From: Nautiliaceae bacterium
GTDB lineage: Bacteria > Campylobacterota > Campylobacteria > Campylobacterales > Nautiliaceae
Assembly: GCA_027063075.1 (NCBI GenBank)
Contig: JAMOSM010000164.1
Location: 1 to 25,086 of the forward strand
Length of the DNA stretch: 25,086 nt
Direction: 5' to 3'
Positions 8,428-16,898 of the stretch are shown here, in pieces. Both the position numbers and the translations under genes were made by a program. The notes beneath the pieces are model-generated. The model had not been told where the DNA came from. It ran no database searches and saw nothing but the letters and a program-made list of their open reading frames with translations. The stretch's first letter is position 1. Each line of letters begins with the position of its first letter.

Positions 8428-9764
8428 AAAAACTGTGGATACTGGTAGTTGTTTTAATTTTAGGGGCAATCGGATTTGTTTATTTTTCTCCTTTGTTTGA
8501 AAAAGAACCTCCTAAAATTATTGTACATACAAACGGATTTACTAATTTAAAAAATCCTATTGAAATAGAGATAAAAGATAACAGCGGTATTAAATATTAT
8601 AAGGTTGTTTTGGTTGCAAACACTATGGTAGAAGAGCTTGTAAATATTCAAAACCCTTCTTTAGGAAAAGATGTAAAAATAAAATTAAAACTTCCTAAAA
8701 ATATAGATGCAAAAGAAATAAAACTTATTGTAGAGGCAAGTGACACTTCAAAATGGCATTTTTTTGCCGGCAACAGTGCAAAAAAAGAGATTGTTTTAAA
8801 AGTTGATAAAACTTCTCCTGATGCAGAGATTATTAATAACTCTTATGCAATAGGAAGGGGAGGCAGTGCAGCAGTTGTTGTTAAGGCTAAAGATGAGAAT
8901 TTAAAAGATGCCTATATTTTAATAAATAATAAATATAAATTTAAATTAACTCCTTTTGTTAAAAAGGGTTATTATGTCTCTTTGGTTGCTTGGCCTGTTT
9001 GGGATAACACCTTTGATGCTAATTTGGTTGTGGAAGATAAAGCCGGAAATATAGTAAAAGAACATATTCCGTTTTTTTGGAGAACGAGGGGAATTTACAG
9101 ACTTAAAAATGTAAAAATAAGAATAACTGAGAATTTTATTAAGAATGTTGCAAGAAGAGTAATTGAGAAAATGGGATTTGATGTACCTGAAAATCCTGTC
9201 GAAACATTTAAGCTTGTAAATGAAAAAATAAGAAAAATGAACGAAGAAAAAATTTATACTCTTACAAACACAGTTTATGAAGACAAGATAAACTCATTTT
9301 ATATGTTAAGGTTTAATCCTCTGCCAGGAAGTGCGAAAAGAGCGGATTTTGGAGAAATGAGGCATTACTATTATAAAGGTGAGGAAATTTCAACTGCCAT
9401 TCATAAAGGTATAGATTTGGCTAAGATAAAAAGAGCAAAAATATACTCAAGCAATAACGGAAAGGTTATTGCTACTGAATGGATAGGAATTTATGGTAAT
9501 ACATTAATTATTTATCATAAACTTGGTCTTTACACTCTTTATGCCCATACAAGTGAATTTAAAGTTAAGAAGGGCGATTTTGTAAGAAGAGGAGAAGTTA
9601 TAGCCCTAACCGGTGCAACAGGTGCTGTTTTTGGAGACCATTTGCATTTTGGGGTATATGTTCAGGGAATTCCTGTTCAACCAAGAGAGTGGATGGATTC
9701 TCATTGGATAAAAGTAAATGTTTCTAATGTAATTAACAAAGCAAGGGGAATGATTTTAAGATGA
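8424..9764 (+). CDS. M23 (LytM) metallopeptidase, membrane anchored
   Basis: A 446-residue peptidoglycan endopeptidase. Residues 4-22 are an N-terminal signal anchor. Beta-sandwich, Ig-like segments follow (about 30-230; VDKTSPDAEI and VVEDKAGN are typical strand-turn pieces), then a helical linker. The C-terminal LytM domain holds the zinc and catalytic residues: H327 and D331 (HKGIDL), H375 (YAHTSE), and H406 and H408 (HLH). All catalytic positions are intact, so it should cleave peptide cross-links in the periplasm. It begins with ATGA overlap to nrnA and ends with ATGA overlap to minC. I recall a similar M23 gene just upstream of lpxC in Campylobacter jejuni and Helicobacter pylori. Whether it affects cell shape is not shown here. 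Confidence 0.88.
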   Translation: MKKLWILVVVLILGAIGFVYFSPLFEKEPPKIIVHTNGFTNLKNPIEIEIKDNSGIKYYKVVLVANTMVEELVNIQNPSLGKDVKIKLKLPKNIDAKEIKLIVEASDTSKWHFFAGNSAKKEIVLKVDKTSPDAEIINNSYAIGRGGSAAVVVKAKDENLKDAYILINNKYKFKLTPFVKKGYYVSLVAWPVWDNTFDANLVVEDKAGNIVKEHIPFFWRTRGIYRLKNVKIRITENFIKNVARRVIEKMGFDVPENPVETFKLVNEKIRKMNEEKIYTLTNTVYEDKINSFYMLRFNPLPGSAKRADFGEMRHYYYKGEEISTAIHKGIDLAKIKRAKIYSSNNGKVIATEWIGIYGNTLIIYHKLGLYTLYAHTSEFKVKKGDFVRRGEVIALTGATGAVFGDHLHFGVYVQGIPVQPREWMDSHWIKVNVSNVINKARGMILR

Positions 9765-10288
9765 AACAAAAGACTTTAAGGGTTTTTGAAGTAGATGACT
9801 TTGATAAGTTAAAAAATATCATCTCTTCAAAACTTCCTTTGATTAAAAACCATTTTTTTATGTTAAAAGAGAAAAATGAAAAAATTGAATCTCTTTTAAA
9901 AGAGTATAATTTAAATTATTTTATTATCAATGGTGAAGGATTTACTTTTTTTAAGGAAAAAAAAGAGGAAAAAATTAAAGTAATTGAAAAAGAGAAATTG
10001 ATAATTCAACCATCTAAAAGCGAAATTTATGATAAAATTATAAGAAGCGGTGTTGAAATAGAAAGTGATAAAAATTTGGTGTTTTTAAAAAGAATAAATG
10101 AAGGAGCAAAAATTATCTCAAGCGGTAATATCGAAATTTTTGATGAAAATGCCGGTCTTGTTATTTGTAATGGGGATTATATGATTATAAGAAAAAATAG
10201 GGGTATTGTAATTTTTAACGGAGAAGAGATAGGTGAAATTGATAAGCTTACTTTTATCAGTGAAAAGATTAAAAAGGTATTAGAATGA
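9761..10288 (+). CDS. minC: Septum-site determining protein MinC
   Basis: A 175-residue protein with a MinC C-terminal beta-helix (about residues 85-165): IYDKIIRSGVEIESDKNLVF, then INEGAKIISSGNIEIFDENAG, matching the family pattern in which RSGQ, DLVVLGxVNxGAEVxAxGNIxVxGxLRG recur. The N-terminal 80 residues are a divergent FtsZ-binding half. MinC, carried to the membrane by MinD, blocks FtsZ ring assembly at cell poles. The C-terminal half here is shorter and less glycine-rich than in enterobacteria. minD and minE are not in the window. Campylobacterota place minC between this M23 gene and lpxC, which supports the call. Both ends overlap neighbours by four bases. Confidence 0.8.
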   Translation: MKQKTLRVFEVDDFDKLKNIISSKLPLIKNHFFMLKEKNEKIESLLKEYNLNYFIINGEGFTFFKEKKEEKIKVIEKEKLIIQPSKSEIYDKIIRSGVEIESDKNLVFLKRINEGAKIISSGNIEIFDENAGLVICNGDYMIIRKNRGIVIFNGEEIGEIDKLTFISEKIKKVLE

Positions 10289-11160
10289 AACAACGTACAA
10301 TTAAAAGACCTGTGGAAGTTGTAGGAATTGGGCTTCATAAAGGAGTGCCTGTAAAATTAAGACTTGAACCTCTTGGAGAAAACAGCGGAATTGTTTTTTA
10401 CAGAAGTGATAAAGGGGTTAGCATTCCTTTAAATCCAAGCAGTGTTGTTGATACAAAAATGGCTACGGTTATTGGAAAAGATGGGGCTGTTGTATCCACA
10501 ATCGAACATTTAATGAGTGCTGTTTATTCTTTTGGAATTGATAACTTAAGAATAGTTGTTGATAACGATGAGGTTCCTATAATGGATGGGAGTGCTATAA
10601 GTTTTGTTATGATGATAAAAGAAGCCGGAATTGAAGAGCTTGACGCTCCAAAAAAATTTTTTAAGATTGTAAAAGAGGTAAAAGTTCAAGATGGAGATAA
10701 ATTTGCGCTTCTTAAACCGAGTGATAAAATAAGTTTTGATTTTGAAATTAATTTTTCTCATCAGGTTATTGGCAGACAAAAGTATAAATTTGAATTTTCA
10801 ACAAAAAATTATATAGAAGAGATTGCAAAAGCTAGGACTTTTGGCTTTTTAAAAGAGGTTCAATATTTAAGAAGTATAGGTCTTGCGCTTGGTGGGAGTT
10901 TAGAAAATGCTATTGTCCTCGATGATAAAGGGATTTTAAATGATTCTCTCAGATTTCCTGATGAATTTGTAAGACATAAAATACTTGATGCAATTGGAGA
11001 TATGAGTCTGCTTGGAGCTAATTTTATAGGGGAATATAAAGCATATGCAAGCGGTCATCATTTAAATCATCTTTTAACTCTAAAAGCTTTAAATGAAAAT
11101 GCAATAGAGGTTGTTGAATTTTCTAAAAGTGAGATTAGCCTTGCAAAAGCCTTTGGTTGA
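10285..11160 (+). CDS. lpxC: UDP-3-O-acyl-N-acetylglucosamine deacetylase LpxC
   Basis: A 291-residue LpxC, the committed zinc deacetylase of lipid A synthesis. Zinc ligands are H75 (STIEHLMSA), H231 and D235 (RHKILDAIGD). The catalytic histidine is H258 (SGHHLNH). The N-terminal GIGLHKG and the MDGSAISFV block are typical, and RTFGFLKE and SLENAIVLDDKGI belong to domain II. Length is slightly under the usual 300-305. The start ATG 10285 overlaps the minC stop, and the stop overlaps the probable start of the tsaB-like gene. The presence of lpxC shows a Gram-negative outer membrane with lipid A. Assignment is certain. Confidence 0.97.
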   Translation: MKQRTIKRPVEVVGIGLHKGVPVKLRLEPLGENSGIVFYRSDKGVSIPLNPSSVVDTKMATVIGKDGAVVSTIEHLMSAVYSFGIDNLRIVVDNDEVPIMDGSAISFVMMIKEAGIEELDAPKKFFKIVKEVKVQDGDKFALLKPSDKISFDFEINFSHQVIGRQKYKFEFSTKNYIEEIAKARTFGFLKEVQYLRSIGLALGGSLENAIVLDDKGILNDSLRFPDEFVRHKILDAIGDMSLLGANFIGEYKAYASGHHLNHLLTLKALNENAIEVVEFSKSEISLAKAFG

Positions 11161-11596
11161 TATTGTAGCTGTTGTTGTTTCAAAGCCTCTTTTAATAGGA
11201 GTTTATAAAAATAAACAGCTTATAAAAACAATTAAAAAAGAGGGTCTTACAAGTGATGTTTTACCAGAAATTTTTGATGAGCTTTTAAAAAAATATAATA
11301 TTAATTCGATAATTTATACAAAGGGACCGGGTAGTTTTATGTCTATAAAGCTCTCTTATGTTTTTTTTAAAACCCTTGAAATTGCAAAAAATATAAAACT
11401 TTTAGCGGTTGATGCTTTTTATTTTAATGAAAATCAGCCTATAAAAGCTAACTTTAATTCCTATTTTGTTAAAAAAGAGGGTATAATTTCATTAGAAAAA
11501 CATCTAAAAGAAGGGGAGTTTTCTTTGCCTCAAAAACTTAATGTTAAAGATTTTAGCGAAGATACGGCTCCTTTATATGTTATAAAAGCAGTTTAG
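11153..11596 (+). CDS. Divergent TsaB-like protein
   Basis: A protein of about 147 residues that matches the N-terminal half of TsaB, the partner of TsaD in making t6A37 on tRNAs. The opening VDIVAVVVSKPLLIGVYKNKQLI follows the TsaB strand pattern (LAIDTSxxxxSVAL). The most telling piece is TKGPGSFMSIKLSYVFFKTL, equivalent to GPGSFTGLRIGLAxAKGL. It is well short of typical TsaB (about 220-230). I choose TTG 11153, which overlaps the lpxC stop, because it starts at the first family strand. The same frame stays open back to TTG 11111, and the Shine-Dalgarno is poor for either. The gene lies between lpxC and thrB, where relatives also have a small hypothetical gene. Family is moderately supported. 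Confidence 0.65.
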   Translation: MVDIVAVVVSKPLLIGVYKNKQLIKTIKKEGLTSDVLPEIFDELLKKYNINSIIYTKGPGSFMSIKLSYVFFKTLEIAKNIKLLAVDAFYFNENQPIKANFNSYFVKKEGIISLEKHLKEGEFSLPQKLNVKDFSEDTAPLYVIKAV

Positions 11597-11606
11597 AAAG
11601 GTTTAT

Positions 11607-12488
11607 ATGGTAATAACAGTTCCTGCAACAAGTGCAAATTTAGGACCTGGGTTTGATACTTTAGGGCTTGCCTTAAATTTAAGAAATGAAATAGAAATAA
11701 AACCTGCCCCTTATACTACAATAGAGATTTATGGTGAAAACGCCGATTATTTAAAGTCTTTAAAAAGAAATTTTTTTGTAGATATTTTTAATGACATATA
11801 TAAAAATTTAACAGGAAAAACTGACAGTTTTTCATTCAAGTTTCATAATAAAATTCCCCTATCACGCGGTCTTGGAAGTTCTTCTGCTGTAATAGTTGCG
11901 GCAATTACTGCAGCATATGAAATGGCTCAGGTTCCTTATAAAAAAGATAAAATTATAAATCTTGCTCTTAATTACGAATCCCATCCTGATAACATAACTC
12001 CTGCAACACTTGGAGGTTTTTGTGTTGCTAAACTTAAAAAAAACAGGGTCTTTTTTTTAAAAAAATTTATTCCAACAAATTTAAGAGCCGTTGTGGTTAT
12101 TCCAAATAAACCTGTCTCAACCGCAAAAAGCAGAAATACGCTAAAAGCACAATATCCTTTAAAAGATGTAGTAACTAATATTTCTTCGACTGCAATGATT
12201 ACGGCTGCATTTTTTAGCGAAAAGTTTGATATTTTAAAATATGTGGTAGAAGATAAAATCCATCAGGAAAACAGAATGAAGAATATGCCCGAACTCTTTA
12301 AAGTCCGGGAAATTGCCTTAAGAGAAGGTGCGTTAATGAGTACGTTAAGCGGCAGTGGTTCTACTTTTTTTAATTTAGCTTATAAGGATGATGCTTATAA
12401 TATTTACAGTGCGTTAAAGGATAATTTTAAAGATTTTAACGTAAAAATTTTATATTTTGACAATATAGGAGTAAAAGTTTATAACTGA
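11607..12488 (+). CDS. thrB: Homoserine kinase
   Basis: A 293-residue GHMP kinase that makes O-phosphohomoserine for threonine synthesis. The N-terminus is VPATSANLGPGFDTLGLALN, the ThrB signature. The ATP-binding GHMP motif is PLSRGLGSSSAVIVAA (about residue 87). HPDNITPATLGG lines the active site, and the C-terminal glycine loop is STLSGSGSTFF. Length fits. ATG 11607 has AAAGG six bases upstream and lies ten bases after the tsaB-like stop. Placement before ylxR-infB is the same as in Campylobacter, by recall. Assignment is secure. Confidence 0.95.
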   Translation: MVITVPATSANLGPGFDTLGLALNLRNEIEIKPAPYTTIEIYGENADYLKSLKRNFFVDIFNDIYKNLTGKTDSFSFKFHNKIPLSRGLGSSSAVIVAAITAAYEMAQVPYKKDKIINLALNYESHPDNITPATLGGFCVAKLKKNRVFFLKKFIPTNLRAVVVIPNKPVSTAKSRNTLKAQYPLKDVVTNISSTAMITAAFFSEKFDILKYVVEDKIHQENRMKNMPELFKVREIALREGALMSTLSGSGSTFFNLAYKDDAYNIYSALKDNFKDFNVKILYFDNIGVKVYN

Positions 12489-12495
12489 GTGTAAA

Positions 12496-12744
12496 ATGGA
12501 AAATGGAAAACCTATAAGAATGTGCATTGTTTGCAAAAAAAGATTACCTCAAAAATCTTTAGAAAGATTGCAGTGTAAAGAAAAAATGATAGTCTCTTTT
12601 AGTGGAAGAGGCAGAAGTTTTTATGTGTGTAAAGAGTGTATATCAAAAAAAGAATTCGTGAAAAAAATTTCATTTTTGTGTAAAATTTCAAAAGAGGAAG
12701 CAAGAAAAATGATAAATAATTTTCCGTTTTCCATTTTACATTAA
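12496..12744 (+). CDS. ylxR: YlxR-family RNA-binding protein
   Basis: An 82-residue protein of the YlxR (DUF448) family. It begins with [20 protein letters not shown], the RxCxxCRxxxPKxxLxR family opening. The conserved GRGAYVC-type motif appears as [16 protein letters not shown]. YlxR proteins are small nucleic-acid-binding proteins that sit next to infB; in some Firmicutes a member modulates RNase P. Here it lies eight bases after thrB and 14 bases before infB, the expected context. The four cysteines (two CxxC pairs) could bind a metal. Function in this phylum is not known. Confidence 0.85.
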   Translation: MENGKPIRMCIVCKKRLPQKSLERLQCKEKMIVSFSGRGRSFYVCKECISKKEFVKKISFLCKISKEEARKMINNFPFSILH

Positions 12745-12758
12745 ATAAAGGAGTTTAC

Positions 12759-15239
12759 TTGAAGATAAAAGTATCAGAAGTAGCAAAAGAACTTGGATTA
12801 AAATCAAAAGAGGTTGTTGAAATTGCAAAGAAGCTTGGAATAAAAGCGACTATTAGAAGCAGTATCGACCCTACAGAAGCTATGAAAATCCAGGAATTTT
12901 TAAAAAATAAAGAAAAGGCCCCAAAAGCTCAGGAAAAACCTAAAAAAACAGTAGAAGAAGTGAAAGAAAAACCAAGAAGACGCAGAAGAAGTTTTGATGA
13001 TTTAGTTAAAAAAACCCAACAGGGTATTACATTAGTTAAAAAAGCGCAAAAAGTTGAGGAAAAACCTAAAAAAGTTGAAGAAGTTAAAGAGATTAAAGAA
13101 GTTAAACAAACCAAGGAAGTCAAAGAAACTAAAGAAGTTAAAACTCCTCAAAAAATAGCAAAAAAACCTAAAAAACCGGCTCCTAAAAAGCATATTGAAG
13201 AAAAAGAGCTTAAAATCAATGTCGATTTAGCCGAAATGGATGTAATTGAAGAAAATCAAGTAGAGCTTCTTGATTTATATTTTAACGACATCTCTATGCA
13301 GGATGAAGAAAAACTTGAGGAAAAAGCAAAAACAAAAACTCAAATAGAAAATCAAAAAGAAGCAAAAAAACAACAACAGCTTAAAAAACAAAAAGCTGCT
13401 AAAAAAGCCGGAGGAATTACAAAAACAGCAGTTAAAAAGAAAAAAAAGAAAAAGAAAAAAGAAGCCGGGGTTGAGATTGTAAAAATTCCAAAAGAAATTA
13501 GAGTATATGAGTTTGCAGAAACTATTAAAAAACCTCTTGAAGAAGTACTTGAAGCTTTAAGAGAGCTTGGAGAAGAAAAAGATAAAAACGACTTTTTAGG
13601 AGAGGAATATATTGAAACTTTAGCTGAAGAGTTTGGAAAAGAAGTTGAAATTTATGACCCGTTAGCTGAATTTGATTATGTTAAAAAATATGATGAAATG
13701 TGTCCTGAAGATGAATATGATATGCCTCGCCCTCCTATTGTAACTATTATGGGACACGTAGACCACGGAAAAACAAGTCTTCTTGATAGAATCAGAAACT
13801 CTAGAATTGCCGCAAGAGAAGCAGGTGGAATTACTCAGCATATCGGTGCTTATATGGTTGAAAAAGACGGTAAAAAAATTACATTTATCGATACTCCGGG
13901 ACACGAAGCATTTACTGAAATGAGAGCAAGAGGAGCTCAAGTTACTGATATTGCGGTTATTGTTGTTGCGGCAAACGACGGTGTTATGCCTCAAACACGT
14001 GAAGCAATAGCTCACGCTCAGGCTGCAGGAGTTCCTTTTATTATTGCTGTTAATAAAATTGACCTCCCAGAAGCAAATCCTGACCTTGTAAAATCTCAGC
14101 TTGCCGAAATGGGAATTATGCCTGTGGAGTGGGGAGGAGATTATGAGTTTGTAAATGTTTCGGCAAAAACAGGTGAAGGTATTGATGAACTTCTTGAAAC
14201 TATTTTGATTCAGGCTGAAATGATGGAGCTTAAAGCTAATCCAAAATGTCCTGCAAAAGCTGTTGTAATTGAATCTAAGCTTGAAAAAGGAAAAGGTCCT
14301 GTTGCGACTGTTATTGTTAAAAACGGGACTCTTAAAAAACAAGACAGCTTTGTTTGCGGTAAAACTTTTGGAAGGGTTAGACTTATTATTGATGACCTTG
14401 GAAAACAGAAAAAAGAAGTGCTTCCTGGAGAACCGGCTGAAATTACAGGTTTTGATGAAGTTCCTGTTGCCGGAGATGTATTAGTGGCGGTTGAGAGTGA
14501 TAAAGTAGCAAAAGAGACAGCTGAGAAATGGAAAGAGTATTTAGAAGCTAAAGAAAAATCAAAAACAACAAAAGCGACTCTTGAAGATTTACAAAAAATG
14601 ATTCTTGAAGGAAACCTTAAAAAACTTCCTGTTATTGTAAAAGCGGATACTCAAGGAAGTGTTGAGGCTATTAAGGGCAGTCTGGCGAAACTTAGAAATG
14701 ATGAAGTTAGAGTTGATGTAATTCACTCAGATGTAGGGGCAATTACTGAGAATGATGTTATTTTGGCAAAGGCTACAGAACCTCACGCAATTATTTTAGG
14801 ATTTAATGTACGTCCTACAAGCGGTGCTAAAAATAAAGCAAAACAAGAGGGAATTGAGATTAGGACTTATTCAATTATTTATGACTTAATTGATGATGTA
14901 AAAGAGCTTCTATCAGGTCTTATGACACCTAAAATCAAAGAGGAAGTTACAGCTACCGTGGAAGTTAGAGATGTATTTAACGTGCCGAGAGTTGGAACGG
15001 TTGCTGGATGTTATGTTCAAGACGGGGTTGTTCACAGAGGAGATTTTGTAAGGGTTATTAGAGATGGTGTTGTTATTTATGATTCTAAGCTTGCAAGTTT
15101 AAAACGCTTTAAAGATGATGTTAAAGAGGTTGGTAAAGGATTTGAGTGCGGTATTATGGTTGAAGGTTATAATGATGTAAAAGTTGGAGATATACTTGAA
15201 ACTTACCAAAAAATAGAGGAAAAAGCCAAGTTTGAATAA
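12759..15239 (+). CDS. infB: Translation initiation factor IF-2
   Basis: An 826-residue IF-2, the GTPase that brings initiator fMet-tRNA to the ribosome. An N-terminal IF2_N fold ([20 protein letters not shown]) is followed by a lysine/glutamate-rich linker (about residues 50-240). The linker has repeated KEVKxxKEVK units and a run of nine lysines at 13434-13460. A second IF2_N module precedes the G domain. GTPase motifs are GHVDHGKT (332-339), DTPGHE, NKID and SAKTGEG, followed by domains II to IV (C-terminal [28 protein letters not shown]). Start is TTG 12759, with AAAGGAG eight bases before it. It appears to end a transcription unit: a weak hairpin and a new promoter precede rbfA. Assignment is certain. 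Confidence 0.97.
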   Translation: MKIKVSEVAKELGLKSKEVVEIAKKLGIKATIRSSIDPTEAMKIQEFLKNKEKAPKAQEKPKKTVEEVKEKPRRRRRSFDDLVKKTQQGITLVKKAQKVEEKPKKVEEVKEIKEVKQTKEVKETKEVKTPQKIAKKPKKPAPKKHIEEKELKINVDLAEMDVIEENQVELLDLYFNDISMQDEEKLEEKAKTKTQIENQKEAKKQQQLKKQKAAKKAGGITKTAVKKKKKKKKKEAGVEIVKIPKEIRVYEFAETIKKPLEEVLEALRELGEEKDKNDFLGEEYIETLAEEFGKEVEIYDPLAEFDYVKKYDEMCPEDEYDMPRPPIVTIMGHVDHGKTSLLDRIRNSRIAAREAGGITQHIGAYMVEKDGKKITFIDTPGHEAFTEMRARGAQVTDIAVIVVAANDGVMPQTREAIAHAQAAGVPFIIAVNKIDLPEANPDLVKSQLAEMGIMPVEWGGDYEFVNVSAKTGEGIDELLETILIQAEMMELKANPKCPAKAVVIESKLEKGKGPVATVIVKNGTLKKQDSFVCGKTFGRVRLIIDDLGKQKKEVLPGEPAEITGFDEVPVAGDVLVAVESDKVAKETAEKWKEYLEAKEKSKTTKATLEDLQKMILEGNLKKLPVIVKADTQGSVEAIKGSLAKLRNDEVRVDVIHSDVGAITENDVILAKATEPHAIILGFNVRPTSGAKNKAKQEGIEIRTYSIIYDLIDDVKELLSGLMTPKIKEEVTATVEVRDVFNVPRVGTVAGCYVQDGVVHRGDFVRVIRDGVVIYDSKLASLKRFKDDVKEVGKGFECGIMVEGYNDVKVGDILETYQKIEEKAKFE

Positions 15240-15250
15240 TCTCCTCTTTT
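15215..15250 (+). terminator. Weak terminator candidate after infB
   Basis: AGAGGA (15215-15220) can pair with TCCTCT (15242-15247) around a 21-base loop that contains the infB stop, followed by a short T run. Stem and tail are poor, so this may not terminate well. It lies just ahead of the predicted rbfA promoter. Confidence 0.3.
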
Positions 15251-15251
15251 C

Positions 15252-15273
15252 CTTTCCTTAAACTTTCCTTAAA
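15252..15273. repeat. Two tandem copies of an 11-bp sequence
   Basis: CTTTCCTTAAA occurs at 15252-15262 and again at 15263-15273 with no gap, directly upstream of the rbfA -10 motif. The second copy covers the place where a -35 contact would fall. The first part of the tract (15240-15270) is strongly pyrimidine-rich on this strand. Confidence 0.75.
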
Positions 15274-15275
15274 AA

Positions 15276-15286
15276 TTTGATATAAT
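15276..15286 (+). promoter_or_regulatory. Predicted rbfA promoter
   Basis: TTTGATATAAT has a perfect -10 box TATAAT at 15281-15286, identical over 11 bases to the recA promoter motif, and lies 21 bases before ATG 15308. It would start a unit running through rbfA-HAD-rimP-ribD and possibly on to ccmA. Confidence 0.65.
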
Positions 15287-15307
15287 CTTTTTAAAAAAAG
15301 GACCTGT

Positions 15308-15655
15308 ATGGGTAAAAGTATAAAAGTTCAAAGAAAAGAGTCTTTACTTAAAGAGATAATTCCTGAAGTTTTGTCTCAAATGGGAGATGGGAGAATAAGG
15401 GGGCTTGGTGTTGTTGATGTTGTCTGCAGCCGTGACGGGAGTGATGCAAAAGTTTATCTTGAAAAAAGTTATTTAAATGAAAAAGAACAACGTGAAGCCC
15501 TAAAAAAATTGAAACAAGCCCGCGGATATATTCAGGCTCAAGCACTAAAAGCAACAGGCTGGTATAAGGTGCCAAATCTTACTTTTACATTTGATGATTT
15601 GCTTGAGCATGAAAATAAAATGGAAGAATTGTTTGATAAAATAAAGAAAAAATGA
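15308..15655 (+). CDS. rbfA: Ribosome-binding factor A
   Basis: A 115-residue RbfA, the KH-type factor needed for late maturation of the 30S subunit and 16S rRNA 5' end. The pattern RKESLLKEIIPEVLSQMGDGRIRGLGVVDVVCSRDGSDAKVYLE, split across the KH core, and the closing LTFTFDDLLEHENKMEELFDKI (family: FxxDxSxxxxxxIxxLL) support it. ATG 15308 has AAGGA (15298-15302) five bases upstream. Its stop overlaps the HAD gene start as ATGA (15652-15655). The order infB-rbfA with rimP close by is standard for bacteria, though here a HAD gene separates rbfA and rimP. Confidence 0.93.
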   Translation: MGKSIKVQRKESLLKEIIPEVLSQMGDGRIRGLGVVDVVCSRDGSDAKVYLEKSYLNEKEQREALKKLKQARGYIQAQALKATGWYKVPNLTFTFDDLLEHENKMEELFDKIKKK

Positions 15656-16455
15656 TTTTTGTAACCGACCTTGATAAAACTTTTTTAAGAAGTGATTTAA
15701 GTGTAAGTGAATTTAGCCGTAAAGTTTGGAATGAATTTAAGTATCCTTTGAGTGTGGCTACGGCTAGAAGTTATAAGGGTACCATTAGCCTTTTAAAAGG
15801 ACTTGAATTAAAATATCCTTTAGTTTTGCTTGACGGAGCTATGATAGCTTCTTCAGATGGCAAAGTGATAAAAATAAATGCCATCAACAAAGAACTTGGT
15901 GATGAAATTATTTACGAAGTTTATAAAAAATTTAGGGATTATCCTCTTATTGTAGGATTTAATGAAAAAAAAGAAGAAAAGTTTTTGTATCCAAAAGAAT
16001 TAAATCTATATCAAAAACATCTGCTTCAAAACTATAAAAACGACAGCAGGGTTTTAAATATTGAAAACTTCAGGGCATTAAAATATAATTTAAAGATGGT
16101 TTATCTTGGAAAAAAAGAGTTTTTGGAGAAAATAGAAAATTTTTTGAATCAAAATTTTAATATTGAAACAAAACTTACACAGGATGCATACGGACCTTAT
16201 TATTTTTTGACTCTCCTTCATCCTGAAGCCGATAAGGCTCACGGGCTTATGTATCTTGAGGAGATAATGGGAGTCGATAAAAAAGACGTTACTGTTTTTG
16301 GAGATAATTTAAACGACCTTAGAATGTTTGAGTGGGCGGGTACTTCTGTGGCTGTAAAGAACGCTCTTGAAAAGGTAAAACAAAAAGCTGATATAGTTTT
16401 GCCTCATACTAATGATGAAGATGCTGTAGCAAAATATTTAAAGGAGATAAAATGA
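15652..16455 (+). CDS. HAD-superfamily hydrolase, Cof/IIB type
   Basis: A 267-residue HAD phosphatase. Motif I is DLDKT (nucleophile D6, acid D8), motif II is the serine/threonine in SVATARS, and motif IV is GDNLND near residue 220, followed by AGTSVAVKNALEKVKQKAD. The alpha/beta cap inserted between motifs II and III (about residues 80-185) places it in class IIB with Cof/YbiV-like sugar-phosphate or nucleotide phosphatases. The substrate cannot be told from sequence. It is joined at both ends by ATGA overlaps to rbfA and rimP, so it is cotranslated with ribosome maturation genes, which may be only operon packing. Confidence 0.88.
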   Translation: MIFVTDLDKTFLRSDLSVSEFSRKVWNEFKYPLSVATARSYKGTISLLKGLELKYPLVLLDGAMIASSDGKVIKINAINKELGDEIIYEVYKKFRDYPLIVGFNEKKEEKFLYPKELNLYQKHLLQNYKNDSRVLNIENFRALKYNLKMVYLGKKEFLEKIENFLNQNFNIETKLTQDAYGPYYFLTLLHPEADKAHGLMYLEEIMGVDKKDVTVFGDNLNDLRMFEWAGTSVAVKNALEKVKQKADIVLPHTNDEDAVAKYLKEIK

Positions 16456-16898
16456 CAAAAAACGAATTAAAAGAAGTAATTAAAAATATTGTTGAAGACA
16501 ACGGATGTGAGTTGTATGATATAGAAGAGACTAAAGAAGGGGAACATAATTATTACAGAGTTTATATTACAAAACCAGGAGGAGTTAGTCTAAATGACTG
16601 TGCGGCGATTAATAATTTAATTTCTCCTATTTTTGATGTGGAAGAACCTATTAAAGAAAAATATTTTCTTGAGGTTAGTTCTCCTGGGGTTGAGAGAAAA
16701 CTTACAAAACCAGAGCATTTTGAAAAGAGTATTGGTGAGAATGTAAAAGTTACGTTAAATGATGGAACAAAAGTAAAAGGACAGCTTAAAAGTTTTGTTG
16801 ATAATGTTGCTGAAATTGGAAAAGAAAAAGTTAATTTTGAAGATATTAAAAAAGCAAAAACATATGTAGATTGGAGTACTTACAGTTTTGATGAATAG
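16452..16898 (+). CDS. rimP: Ribosome maturation factor RimP
   Basis: A 148-residue RimP, needed for 30S subunit maturation. It has the N-terminal block VIKNIVEDNGCELYDIEETKEG...YRVYITKPGGVSLNDCAAINNLISP. The conserved YFLEVSSPGVERKLTKPEHFEKSIG marks the join to the C-terminal SH3-like domain, which reads VKVTLNDGTKVKGQLKSF. Length is typical. Start overlaps the HAD stop as ATGA; the stop overlaps the ribD start by eight bases. Many bacteria order this region rimP-nusA-infB; here rimP follows rbfA, the Campylobacterota arrangement. Assignment is secure. Confidence 0.94.
   Translation: MTKNELKEVIKNIVEDNGCELYDIEETKEGEHNYYRVYITKPGGVSLNDCAAINNLISPIFDVEEPIKEKYFLEVSSPGVERKLTKPEHFEKSIGENVKVTLNDGTKVKGQLKSFVDNVAEIGKEKVNFEDIKKAKTYVDWSTYSFDE

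Noticed and set aside
13662..14342. 226-codon open frame on the minus strand inside infB
   Set aside because: It lies fully antisense to the conserved IF-2 G domain; the translation is Asn/Phe/Cys-rich and typical of reversed AT-rich coding sequence.
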